Source: Rhodocollybia butyracea
Lineage: Eukaryota; Basidiomycota; Agaricomycetes; Agaricales; Omphalotaceae
Length of the DNA stretch: 21,551 bases
NCBI GenBank assembly: GCA_015501585.1
Contig: JADNRY010000922.1
Coordinates: 1 to 21,551 of the forward strand
Direction of reading: 5' to 3'
Shown here: one piece after another, positions 9,957-20,739 of the stretch
Numbering within the stretch: the first letter of the stretch is position 1
How the letters are laid out: the number at the start of each line of letters is the position of its first letter
Translations under genes and position numbers: made by a program
The notes under the pieces: generated by a model
Seen by the model: the letters and a program-made list of their open reading frames with translations, nothing else
The model's database searches: none
Told to the model about the DNA's origin: nothing

Positions 9957-11449
9957 TCAGGCAACTGTTTCGATAGTCCTCTTCAGAAAGCCAAGAACGG
10001 TCTCTGAGTGAATATCCAATCCCTGAGCTCGCAGCAATATCGGCAAAGCAATGAGGGTCGGAATTTTTTTCGGTGAGCCGTTGCAGTTCAAGGGTTTTAT
10101 CTTCGACAAGGGCTTTGTCTTCGACCAGCCATCATTCGCCCTGATCAGATGAGTAACCATGTCAAACAGATCAGCCAGCGCGCGCAAGCCGTTTAATGCT
10201 TCGTCCACAGCCTCTCTGGCGAGACGCCCGCCTTCAGTATCCGCCACAGGAACAGGAAGTGTGATAAACAGGTCAACGAGTGCACGTACATCAGCAGCTG
10301 GAGAAAGCGGAAGAACCGGTGCGGCCACTGGTGGCGATGGAGGACGGGAAGAAGGAAGTTTAATGGTAAAACGAGTGGGCGGAGGTGTGAGTGGTGGGGT
10401 GGCCGACGGCGAACCTCGACGTTTCCTCATTTGAGGTACAGGAGACGAAGGCGGAGAAGAAGTCGTAGCAGGGCGGTGGCATATTGCTACCATAGTTCGC
10501 CATACCAACGAGATGACAAACGGAGCCAGCAAATTTTGAGCCGTTCGGGATGAAGTGTAGCGTTTCAAAGCTTGCGTGTAGACAAGAATAATTGACTGGA
10601 GGGTGACAATAGAACTATGAAGCAAGCCATGTTTACTTCCTGGTATCACTTTGGCAGGATTTGAAAGCTCAAGAGCATCTAAAACAGGAACAAGTTCGTT
10701 CCTGATCCCACCTATGAGAGGGTTGACAACCCTGTGTACCAAGGAAACGAGGCCCTCGCGGATGGCTTTTAAACCATCTCCGCGAGCGTCGTTATCGAAC
10801 CCAAGGTGGAGATCGTCAAACGCCTCCAGTAATTCGCCAGCGAGGGCGGCGATCGCAAGGGCGTGCAATTGAACAGCATTAGAATTAGGCGATTGCGTTG
10901 TGGGAGCGGAGGGAGTAAGGAATGCAGGAGAGGACAATAATGGGACCATCATGGTCGAGAGGTTACTGAAAAGTACAGACAAAGGCCTCTGCAGAGAGCG
11001 AACGATCGCTCTATGCAAATGAGGGTTTCCATTCGCTGACTTGAGTTCACTAGAATAAACATGTAAATAATTATATGAATGACCAAATTCAAGTCACATA
11101 CGATATGATAAGGGCGCCCAGGGCACTTCCGCGTCCAATAGGAATAGGCCGTTTGCCCCCTATGACATCGCTCACAGCTGGCGATCCGAAAGGCTGAGCG
11201 GACGGCTTTGGAAACTGCTTCGCTTAGCTTGAGACTAAGCATTTCCAGGTAAAGATCCATCTTGGATCAGGGGAGCAAGCGGTGGACTAGTAATGGCGCT
11301 GGAGAAGCTCGTCGCAAGTTATTCAAAGACAACTTTGTGAGAGGCTTTGAGCGTTCCATACCGATACCGGAGTCCGGGCGAGAAGGGGGCGCCGGTGACG
11401 TCGGCCTGCTTGAAGGGCGGAAAGACAATGGATTTTTGAGAGTATGCAT
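9957..11449 (-). CDS. Conserved-looking hypothetical protein (N-terminal indels)
   Basis: I do not recognise a function. The protein starts MHTLKNPLSFRPSSRPTSPA, a Ser/Pro-rich disordered leader. A helical segment follows (YLEMLSLKLSEAVSKAV), then GKRPIPIGRGSALGALI, a 52-nt intron at 11050-11101, and a long helical C-terminal region of over 300 residues. That region is split by a proline-rich linker (SPPSSPVPQMRKRRGSPSAT) around 10,400. Three single-base frame changes are needed, near 11308-11318, 11245-11257 and 11171-11185; the last 1.06 kb (11018-9957) is uninterrupted. The all-helical pattern resembles a HEAT-like or scaffold protein, but this is only an impression. An alternative start at 11260 exists, but upstream coding character favours 11449. 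Confidence 0.65.
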
Positions 11450-12058
11450 TGTGGGTGGAGTGCTGTTTTTTTATTTCCGGTTTTTGTTTTGGAGTGTTGG
11501 TTTTATATGTTAACAGATAATGTTATGTACAAAAGTCTATGCACAATCTCTGGCGACCGACGACCAGATTTCAATTTTCGAAGTGCAATTATCCCATAGA
11601 TAGAAAAAGAGATGAAGGCGAGGAAAATATATGCTGTCCTAAGGAGACGTCCGTGTCGAAGAGGAGGAAAGCAAGTGGTCCGGAGAGAATTTTAACCAGT
11701 TGTGTTGAGCATAAGTAACATCAATAAGTGCTGCACAAGGTTATGCCCCATAACAAACCAGGAATAAGGTGGACTCATAGAATCGTGTAGGTAGCTTGAG
11801 GTAATACCTCAAGAACGTTAGAGGGGAGAGAAAAAAATTTCGCCCTTATATAAGACACCAAGCTCCCACACAGCCATTCCGGCCCTTGTCTTGCCGAAAT
11901 CATTAACTCTCACAATGCTTCATGTCATTCAAAAGCTTGTCAAAAAACCATGATAGTTTCACATTATACTATCTAGATTCCACATAATCCTCGAAAAGTC
12001 AAGAAAAATAAAAAAGTCAATCGATAAAATGTTCACTCTCAGTCCTTTAAAATATTCT
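11450..12058. promoter_or_regulatory. Intergenic region with a plus-strand TATA-like site
   Basis: This region holds the promoter of the 9957-11449 gene and the 3' end of the AP-4-like gene, both on the minus strand. On the plus strand TTATATAAG (11846-11854) is followed about 65 bp later by an ATG (11914) opening a 12-codon frame that ends at 11952. No longer plus-strand gene follows. It may be a promoter for a short or antisense transcript, or chance. Confidence 0.3.
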
Positions 12059-15000
12059 TTACTGTTGCAAACAACAGTCCCCGTCCGCGCAACGTCCACA
12101 AGCAGCTTTCTCCTCACTTTCTTGAGCCGCAGAGCTACACACGACGACTGTGATATATGAGGTTTAAATTTGATCATGACCTTCAACTCTCCTTGTGGAA
12201 GGGGTGCCTCGTTAATATCACAGGTCTGTTAGCAAATGCCTCACTCACCAGGAAAGGGCGGTAAAGATGACTCGATAACGCTCATATTTACGTTGGGCGG
12301 ATCCATTACTTGCATGCTTCGTAACAGTTGGTCGATCGACCCTTCATACCATCCACGAGCTCGTTCTTCAAGAGCTTCCCATACTCTCGAAGCTCGGCTC
12401 ATATAATGAACCATCTAGCAATTGAGATTTATGTGCACCTGGGAGATCAGAGACGAATGGCAAATCAAACGCAATAAGATCGTTGCGAGTAGTTGTACTT
12501 CAATTCTGAATAAATATTCGTGAATGGTCCACGACTGGACTCACCACTTCAGGGCCTCTTGCAAGGGTTCTTGGCACTTATTGTTGCAGACATTTCGCTT
12601 TCAAACTCTGGGTTGAACTCTAGGGTTAATTCTCCCGCAACAAGCACGGGTGAATCAATGCTATGTGGAGATCCATGGCCGAAAGTCTGAAGCTATAATC
12701 GCTGTTGGAAGCCTCCGTCCTTGTAGCCTGGCGTAGGATAGGCGCATCATATGCTGCATATCGGAGCTTATTAACGGATAAAGAGTTTGAGTTTGATTGA
12801 TTGGTTTGGGAACCTTGGTCAAAATCTGGATGCATGTATCACTGAATTGATACTTTTGTAGCGCTCTAAAAAGTCAGGAAGCTGAATTTTGATCATCAAG
12901 TGAATATCAAGGAAGAAATAAAGCCCTACAGTCGAGGAGCGCGCACTATGAACGACCTTGGCGAGCGCCTCCTTGTTTGAACAAAGTTGAAAATTGCTCA
13001 CATCGCTGACGAGAGTAGCATCAATATGTGCTTGGTACGGTACGCTTGATATAGCTCACCCGTTTGATGTGCCTCCCGGATGCTTCTTTCAATTTCGACA
13101 CAGTAGCCACAGTCTCCTGTTGAACGTCTTCACAATCTGCAGCAACCCTGACCATAGCGAGTAGGCATGCATCCTGAACGGTGCTGAGAAGTACATAAGC
13201 GTGGCATTTAAATAGTATAAGTGAGGCACTTACATGGACAGAATGCAATCCGGGAGGATATCCTTTCATGATGCCGCACGGAGAAGAAGAAGACGAATCT
13301 TGGCCGCTGCTCTCGCAAGCCAGAGCAGCCATTATTACCATTGTTGTGGACCTAGCTGGCGATTTATCTCCGATAATGACTTGAGCATAGGGCATGCTTC
13401 TCCCGAAATCTTTCGAAGCTAGATTGGATACATGAGTGACAGTGCCACGAAATAAAGTGAAGATGAATTACACTGGCGGATAGTGTCAAAACCATTTCGA
13501 TCGCATGCTCAAGGACGCGACCAGATGGATTGAGGGATCAATTTCACCCAGTAAATTCATGACGCCCTGTGCATATGTTCCGGATCTGATCCTGCTTAAC
13601 TTCTAATACCTGAAGCAATCGAACGCAGACTCTGGCTTCAAATCAACAGTACATTCGTAAATTCTTCAATGTACCCATGTATACGAAGAATGATATTTTT
13701 ATCCACCATGTTCAGTATGTTCATAACCTACACACCGATAAGATCAGCTACACGACAGCATAACCCAAGTATGCACACAAACCTTTTTGCGTAGACCGGA
13801 GTCAGGAGTCTAAATTCTCAATATGCTCAACCTCCCATGTTCTAGGACTGCAGGGAATTCTGCGATTGTACCCGCCCAAGTCTTGGGTCAAGGCATTCCA
13901 AGCAGGTTAGGAATAAATAGTTCTCGTTAGGTTCCCGCGACGTAAGCAGAGAGCGAATATGGGAGATAGGGATCCTTACTAGAGATGGATAGTGCTCCAG
14001 TAAAGACAGAAAAGCGGAACGAAGAAGAACTAGAAGGATGTTGGATCAGCCATGCAGCCAACAAGACTTGAACTAACCGTAGTCTTTGCGAAGAAATGGT
14101 TTGAATGATCTCATTCAAGAGAGGAAGATTGGAGTCTGTAAGCCTGTCGATAGATTTAGTTTAGATGTCAAGTAGGCCAGCTTGAACTCACCCAAGATCC
14201 GCAAGACTGGTAGTAACCGGATGATTATTCTTCGTTCTCTTCTATCATAATTTTTCGACCAAGTCGCGTATAACAGTTCATTCACTGCGTCTTGAATTTG
14301 AGCACGCGCTGAGTCGTTGATCTACTCGTAGATGTCATTGAGAGGTACAGTCATAGCTCAGTGCATACCTCACAAAGTCGATAAGCAACAATCAACGCCC
14401 GCGTTACAAAACATCCGGTTCAAGATCCCGAACTCTTCTTGTGACGTCTTGTTGAATTCTATTCATAAGATCAGAGTCGTGGAAAGATAGTGCTTTAGAT
14501 GCCAGCAGTGCTCTCCGCCGGACTTGAGGTCTAGGATGGAATGAGATTAGGGCCAACCAGGGAGTGGTAGCACCTACTGACGAGTTATGCGCCAGAAGAT
14601 CGCGAAGACGAGACTCGATTGCGGGAATGACATCTTCGGAAGGACATTGGATTAGATGGTCCAATGCAAGGCAGATTTTTGGCAGTCGAGATGATTCCAA
14701 GTCCTATCATACCGATAGTTGGACATAGATGATAAACGATAGTGAGATGTGCTTCGTACTTTACGCAAAGTATTTACGAGCATAAGCTGAAGCTCATGAC
14801 ACGCTGGCAACACCTGGGCGCAAAAAAGGTAGCCTGGAACTTAGTATTTAGACAAAAGATCAGGAGGATCGAGAGATTTGCGAGCTGTTGACCTATACGC
14901 TTCTCAGAGACGCTGTGTCCGGCTTCCGCAAGATTAACTGCAAGAGGCAAAACGCTGTCCAAAGTAGGTAGCGGTGCAGTTGAAGCAGTGATACAGTATA

Positions 15001-15235
15001 GCAGAACTATAAGATATTCCTTGCACGTCGTCTGGAACAATTGGCTTTATTCAATTTGAGAATGTCCGATACTCACTGGAGACACGTTGTCAGCCAACTT
15101 CTGTATTAAAGACTTCATTTCTGCAACAACAATATCATCAACAACTTGAGGTGAAGGTGCCGATTCCACTTTTCGAACAAGGACATAGTGAAGCCTGCTT
15201 GAAGCACCAGAGGAAATGAAAGGAGTAAAGTTCAT
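12059..15235 (-). CDS. AP-4 epsilon-like large adaptin subunit (frame broken)
   Basis: Large adaptin of a clathrin-adaptor-like coat complex, acting in vesicle sorting at the trans-Golgi or endosomes if functional. The start at 15235 gives MNFTPFISSGASSRLHYVLV, the beginning of an adaptin HEAT-repeat trunk. An intron at about 15031-15076 leads to CKEYLIVLLYCITAS. Then come AVNLAEAGHSVSEKRIGYLF, KICLALDHLIQCPSEDVIPA and PQVRRRALLASKAL, each typical of adaptin trunk helices and joined by ~50-nt introns. Later parts include DSARAQIQDAVNELLYATW and, near the C terminus, EALEERARGWYEGSIDQLL. A T-run deletion lies at about 14404-14411. From about 13,900 to 13,500 several single-base losses come within a few hundred bases, and more follow toward 12,059. 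The assignment to AP-4 epsilon rather than another large adaptin rests on remembered basidiomycete sequences. The gene lies 93 bp downstream of BUB2 on the same strand. Confidence 0.6.
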
Positions 15236-15328
15236 AGCAGAGACGCGCCTGGTCCCGTGCACACAAAATAATTTACAAACATACACGACATATCATTATG
15301 GTACAAAACATACGTATAGCGCTACATT

Positions 15329-16549
15329 TTATCTCACTAAATAGGGATGTTTGACGAGTTCGTCGTACAATTCTGGAGGAAGATCTCGGACAAGCGTAAC
15401 AGCGATTCCAATGACCGGCAAGGCTTCTAGAGGAGGGAATGTCCGTAGGAGACGCATAGGGCTACGGAAGGAGTCAACCCCTGGCCCAAATCTAGAACTA
15501 GTGACTGACCTGGAAGAACTCATTACTTCATCTCGTATGAGAAGGAGTTGAGCAATAACACATAGAACATTGAGGTGTACACCAAAGGCGAGTAAAAAGT
15601 CCCATAATTGTAAGACCTGGTCAAGTGGGGGTGTACATGCACATAAAGTCAGGATAGCTGATGAAAAGGTTAGCATCTTATACGGGGAGGGAGAAAAGTC
15701 GTACAAGGAAATGCATAGATTTCTGCGGATAGATTTTTTGATCGTAGGTGAGCATAAAGCTCGGGGTCAACAATCTTGAGGCATTTATCCAGAAGCTTGA
15801 GAAATTAATTTAGGACAAGGAGCAAAGGGGGCATATGTAGACCAACTCTTAGACCGCGATGTACACCTTCCAGAGTAGGTTGAACATAAAGGGACATGAT
15901 TCTTCGATAAACTTAGAAAACAGAAAAAATGCCTCGAGTTCGGAGGGCATAGTATACAGAAAGGAGCCGCCAAGACATTTCATTCCTTGCACATAAGTGA
16001 AACCCAGTTGGTCCCAAATCATGTGTATCTGCATGCAGATGAAGACCTAGCAGGGTATGAAGGTAGAGATAGCTTACCATGATTCCGCCATACAAAGGCA
16101 TCCAATAAACGAACAAGCATGTCCTCGCGCACTCGTTCTTTGAATCCTCGATCAGTTGCCAGAGTCCTTAATGGAGAATTAAGTCGTGGATCTGGCGAAA
16201 AGACTATTAGCGTACCTGAAGGTATCGTTCCGAATTTTCTCTCGGACTTCGCAAGGCCCTCGAGAGACATATTGGAGATAGGTATTGGCAGAGACGTCGT
16301 TGACTCGAAGGAGAATTTTCCATATACGAGGCCGTAAAGTAGGATCCTAGACAAAGATGAGCAAAAAACAATAGCTGGTGGGATCAATACTTGCAGCAGA
16401 CGAAGGAATTCCTTCCACAAGAAATCATTCGGCGCAATTTCTTCAGATTTGAATCATTCATCGACTTCAACGTTGGTGGATCTCGATTTTGACGAAAACT
16501 TGGGTTTACTGAGGACCTTGTTGAACGAATGGGCGGTTGTAGCCGACAT
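15329..16549 (-). CDS. BUB2: BUB2/Cdc16(S. pombe)-type TBC GTPase-activating protein
   Basis: GAP subunit that, with its partner Bfa1/Byr4, keeps the Tem1/Spg1 GTPase inactive at the spindle pole body and so restrains mitotic exit and septation. The order is: LKKLRRMI-LVEGIPSSAA; DPTLRPRIWKILLRVNDVSA; the TBC arginine-finger motif IRNDTFR (IxxDxxR); RTLATDRGFKERVREDMLVR; the glutamine-finger motif FTYVQGM; LYTMPSELEAFF; LDKCLKIVDPELYAHL; and the long conserved C-terminal part PPLDQVLQLWDFLLAFGVHL through ELVKHPYL. Both catalytic fingers are present. Introns of about 45-60 nt separate the parts. Single-base frame changes lie near 16420-16426 (extra T), 16001-16007 (extra T) and 15886-15893 (missing T), and one more is probable in the first 20 codons. 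The start is only 68 bp from the divergent APC6 start. Confidence 0.88.
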
Positions 16550-16617
16550 GTTGATGAGAGAAGAAAAGAAAGAAATGATGTTTACTTGCGTAATTCATTG
16601 TTTGACCGGATTCTTTC
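16550..16617. promoter_or_regulatory. 68-bp space between divergent BUB2 and APC6 starts
   Basis: The start codons of BUB2 (16549, minus) and APC6 (16618, plus) are 68 bp apart, so both promoters and 5' UTRs must overlap each other or the coding ends. The segment is purine-rich on the plus strand at first (AGAAGAAAAGAAAGAAATGA) and has no TATA box. A shared regulator is inference. Confidence 0.55.
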
Positions 16618-19413
16618 ATGGAGACTCCTCCTCCGAACGGTTTTTGAGATCCGCCAGTTCCTCATCTGCCAACGCCTTCTGGGTCTCGTCATCGAGGTTC
16701 TTTTGGTTCTTCATTCTCTTTTGGTCCACAAAACCTTGTGGATTCTTTCCTCGAAGCAAATTCCAGCACTTTTTCGAATAATCACTCGATTTCCCTGGAT
16801 CCAACTCGCTCAATTCTGCATGCATCGCCTCTACGCTCCTCGCCTCGCAGACAGCGCAAGCCGAAAGAAAGCATTAACAGGCCCCATCCGCTGGCAAACG
16901 ACACAACAGGCATATTTCAACATTCAGACGACGATGCAGACGATGAGGAAGAATACGAGTGGGGAATGGTAGATCGGATGCGCTTGTGGAGGCACGACGC
17001 GCTAATGCAGCATTTGTATGAAACAGCAGCCTTCTGGGGCGACAAAATTGTGAGCTGGACAAGTATGTTTCATCGTGTTTTATCCAGCCATTGCCACTCT
17101 AATTCACTTTAGACAACCCAAATGACGCGTTTTGGCTCGCGCAGATTTATTTCATGCAGCATCAGTATTTCGCGTGCTGAACGCCTGCTTACACGTCCTT
17201 TCTCAACAGCTCCTCCAAAACATCCGTCGACACCGCCCTTGAACCTGACCAATGGTGATTTATCGACTCTTGCATCGAAAGGGAAAGGAAAAGAACGCGA
17301 TAATCTACCGCTTAATGCCCCTGTACCGCGTTTGCCTTTGGGTCCACTGGAATTATCGAAAGTAACCAAGATGGTAACGAAAACATCTCGAGGCTCGTTG
17401 ACATGAGCGTTGCGTGTCGATATCTCGCTGCCCAATGTCAGGTGCGAAGTTTTGCTAATTATACAGTTCTTACGTCCTCACTGTTCGTCAGGTCCGTCAA
17501 GGCAACTGGTCAGATGCGACCGAGATGCTAGGAGAAGCTAATCCATTTCGCGACTTGGAACAAAACAAGCCTGCAATGCCTGACATCGATGGAGGTATCA
17601 AAGTAAATCTTGTCTGCTTGTTGTACATTTTTTTGTCTAATATCGCAACTCAGATTGAGGCTTCAATGTGCCATCTACGAGGTCTTTTGATGCTCAAATT
17701 AAACCGTGGCGATCAAGCCAAGAACTGCTTCATGGAAGCTCTTGCTCTCGATGTCAAATGTTACGATGCGTTCGAACAATTGATCAGTGTGAGATGATGA
17801 CACCAGAAGAAGGTAAGCATGTTACTCTTGTCCCTTGAACGTTTGATGATCTTTTTCAGAAATGGGAGTTTGTACAAGGTCTCGCATACGCATCGCAAGC
17901 ACCACAGGATGCCGCCTTCATTCAACTGATATATACGACGCGACTGCGGAAATACAAGCACGCAGAGGAGCATGCTCTCACACGCCAGCGGCTAGTCGAA
18001 GAATACGGACTCGGGGATAATCCTGATGTCCTCTTTAGTTTTGCAGATGCTCTTTACGCAAATTTTCGATGGTCGGACTGTTTTGTTATCACCTCCCGGT
18101 AAATAAGACTTAACGCTCTTTTGCTGTTACTGAATTGTTGATAGGATCCTTGGGCTGGTGTCCATTCATAATGCAACGACACCATTACACATTGCCTGCA
18201 TGTATCACTTGAAGCACCTCCATTCCAAGCTTTTCATACTAGCTCATGAAATGGTTGACCGTGAGCCGGAGAATCCCATTAGCTGGTATGCTGTTGGTGT
18301 TTGGTATTTAAGTAACGGGAAATGGGCTCAAGCTCGTCAATACTTCAGGTTTGCGTGTGTAACCGAGCTGTTTCGCTGGTAATCTGACCTCTTCCTTACA
18401 GCAAAAAACCTCTCTAATGGATCCCAGATTTGGTCCTGCGTGGATCGCCTTTGCTCATACATTTGCAATGGAAGGCGAGCATGATCATGCCGTTTACGGC
18501 GTACTCGACTTGCGCGAGGATGTTCACTGGGTAGGCTTCTTTCACGCGGTGCGAGCTTATCCAGGCTCATCGCTATAATAGTTCTCATCTCCCATTGATG
18601 TTTGTCGGCATGGAGCAGATAACTCTCTCGAACTATGAGCAAGCAGACGAAGCGCTCAACGCATCGTACTCAATGTGTGATGGGGACCCATTGTTGATGA
18701 ATGAACGAGGTGTTATGGCTTATAATCATGGAGAGTAAGTGCTCGTGATCTCATCTAAGGTATTAAACTTGACAACTCTTCCAGCTACGAAGAAGCTGTG
18801 ACGCTCTTCCAACGTTGCACTTGATTTAGCCGAAGTAACACAAAGCTCGCAGCACTCATGGACGACTACTTATGTCAATTTAGGAACTTGTCATCGAAAA
18901 CTGAAGTAAGATTCTATTCGTACGATTTTACGTGAATTTTTAACTGGTTTTTTGTTCAGGCAATACGAGCAAGCTAAAGAGGCATATCAAAAAGTATTAC
19001 TTCTTGATCCTCGACATGCTCTTGCCCTAGGGTTTCTTGGCTTGGTATACCATCTCTTAGACGATCTTGACCAGGCCATTATTAAGTACCACGAAGCAAG
19101 TATCTCTTTGTCCGTGTGGTGATCATTTCTTGACCTTGCTTCTACAGGCTCTCTCGGTTGATCCTATCAACGGATACATTCTCGAGCTGCTCAACATGGC
19201 TCTCTCGAGTCCGCAGCGAATTATGGGCTACGCGATCTTAATCCCAATTTTGGTCCAGATCAGTTCAAGATACAGGCGGCTCGACTGAAGGAAAAATTCA
19301 TTCGTTTAAAGCCAGAATCGAAGGATCTATTTGACTTCTACATCAATGCTGCTACTCGTGGAGTTTCTAAAGGTTCACTTAGTGCTGCACCCGAAGCAAT
19401 GGCCATTGGGTAG
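16618..19413 (+). CDS. CDC16: APC/C subunit APC6 (Cdc16), TPR protein (frame broken by indels)
   Basis: TPR scaffold subunit of the anaphase-promoting complex, a nuclear ubiquitin ligase for securin and cyclins. A Ser/Pro-rich N terminus (METPPPNGF, then [14 protein letters not shown]) precedes [20 protein letters not shown], the hallmark start of the Cdc16 TPR array. The array continues with [94 protein letters not shown] and [18 protein letters not shown]. About ten introns can be placed, all near 50 nt. Breaks: an in-frame TGA at 16645, then single-base changes near 17170, 17390, 17790, 17862, 18405, 18494, 18816 and 19203. They shift frame without touching conserved residues. One intron (19096-19147) has a GC donor. 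The stop lies 83 bp from the convergent RACK1 stop. Confidence 0.88.
19096..19147 (+). other. GC-AG intron in APC6
   Basis: The exon ends CAC GAA and resumes at GCT CTC TCG GTT, giving the conserved [13 protein letters not shown]. The 52-nt intron starts gcaagt, the consensus form of a GC donor, and ends ctacag. A GT donor three bases later does not keep the frame. Confidence 0.75.
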
Positions 19414-19496
19414 GTATCGTAATTCGCAGAAACGAGCAGTAGTTTGGAAATTCATATGGCTTTGGCGTAAAAACAGAGTGATAATAATATACCAAA

Positions 19497-20739
19497 CTAT
19501 GAAGAGACAGTCCAGACCCGGAGAGCGTTATCAGTGAAACCAGCAAACAGAGTCTGACCATCAGCAGACCAGGCAATGGAGACACATTCGGGCTGTCGGC
19601 CACCTTCCTCAGCATAAGCTGGCTTTAAGTTCATCGACGATGACCTTCAAAAAATGTCAAACATCGCACGAAGAATCGATACAAAAGAATACTCACTTGC
19701 TTTCAAGGTCGAAAATTTTGACACAGCTAGCAGTGGCTGCGCAGAGCCAGTATCGGTTGGGAGAGAAAACCAGGGCGTTGACAATGTCACCAGCCTCGAG
19801 GGAGTAGAGGTGCTTGCCCTCATTGAGATCCCAGAGCATGGTGATACCATCCTTGCCACCGGAAGCAGCGAGCGAACCGTCAGGTGAGACCGATACTGTG
19901 TTAATGTAAACGGTGTGGCCGTAGTGGTTGGTTTTGAGCTTGAATTTAGAAAGTTCCCAGACCTAACATGGGAAGAGGTAAGTACTCGGAAGAGATGAAT
20001 GGATGTAGTCAGAGATCTTGGTGGAAAGTTGGTCTCATAGGGTAAAAACCCTCTGAAGTAGCAAATATATATGATAACATCATACTAAGGGGGAAAAAGA
20101 ACGAATAGGCACCTTGACAACCTTGTCCCAACCACACGATACAATCACTGGGTTCATAACATTGGGGCTGAAACGGACGCAAGAAACCCTGAACGAAGCT
20201 TAGTTGAAACTATTAACCAAGTACTTACGCCTGACGTACCATTCGGAGTGACCGTCATCCTTGATGTCGTATTTGCACTCTCCAAGAGTATTCCAAAGTT
20301 TGATCGTCTTGTCACGCGAACCAGAAACGATTTGTCGGTTGTCGGCACTGAAGCTAACAGATAAGACATCGGAAGTGTGGCCAACAAAACGACGCGTTGT
20401 GAGGCCAGTGTTCAAATCCCAGAGACGCAATGTGTGGTCCCAGGAGGAAGAAAGTGCGAATTGGCCATCAGAGGAGATGACAACGTCAGACACAAAGTGG
20501 TTGTGGCCTTGAAGAATACGTTTTGGGTAGCCATACGAATCATCGTCTCGGGTAAGTTGCCAGACAATGATAGTTTTATCTTTACTGAGAAATTAGAGCC
20601 AAAACACGGATCCGAAATATTGACAAATACCTCTGGAAGCGGTGAGGATCATGTCCGGGTTCTCAGAGGAAGTAGCGATGGCTGTAACCCATCCTTTGTG
20701 GCCAGTAAGAGAACCAAGGAATCTCAGTGATTCTGCCAT
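19497..20739 (-). CDS. CPC2: RACK1/Cpc2/Asc1, Gbeta-like ribosomal WD40 protein
   Basis: Seven-bladed WD40 protein bound to the 40S subunit near the mRNA exit channel, acting in translation control and signalling. Exons 20631-20739, 20240-20579, 20113-20188, 19697-19962 and 19497-19644 total 939 nt, or 312 residues, the normal family length. The start is [22 protein letters not shown] and WD blade motifs recur: [72 protein letters not shown] and [20 protein letters not shown]. It ends VRVWTV-like (ALRVWTVSS). Acceptor choices keep every blade intact. Between about 19644 and 19622 the open frame reads SSSMNL where the family has SIVDEL; the family residues sit in the next frame, which suggests a compensating pair of indels. 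Intron 3 (19963-20112) is 150 nt, three times the others, and hosts U24. Confidence 0.95.
20004..20088 (-). ncRNA. snR24: Intronic box C/D snoRNA U24 (snR24)
   Basis: It lies inside RACK1 intron 3. On the minus strand the order is: C box ATGATGT (20083-20077), ATATTTGCTACTTCAGA with a D'-like CAGA (20055-20052), a C'-like TATGAGA segment near 20040-20034, the guide CCACCAAGATCT, and D box CTGA (20012-20009). The two guide regions TTGCTACTT and CACCAAGATCT match U24/snR24 as I remember it from yeast and human. In budding yeast snR24 likewise lies in the intron of ASC1, the RACK1 gene, so host and guest agree. U24 directs 2'-O-methylation of large-subunit rRNA (around 1437-1450 in yeast numbering). 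A short terminal stem (TAGT/ACTA) flanks the boxes. Exact ends are approximate. Confidence 0.9.

Noticed and set aside
12059..15235. Calling the AP-4-like gene a definite pseudogene
   Set aside because: The breaks are mainly single-base indels with intact splice sites and conserved trunk motifs, and neighbouring essential genes show the same pattern, so sequence error is at least as likely.
20404..20420. GTTCAAATCCC resembling a tRNA B box
   Set aside because: It lies within RACK1 coding sequence (LWDLNTG on the minus strand), and no A box or cloverleaf is found around it.
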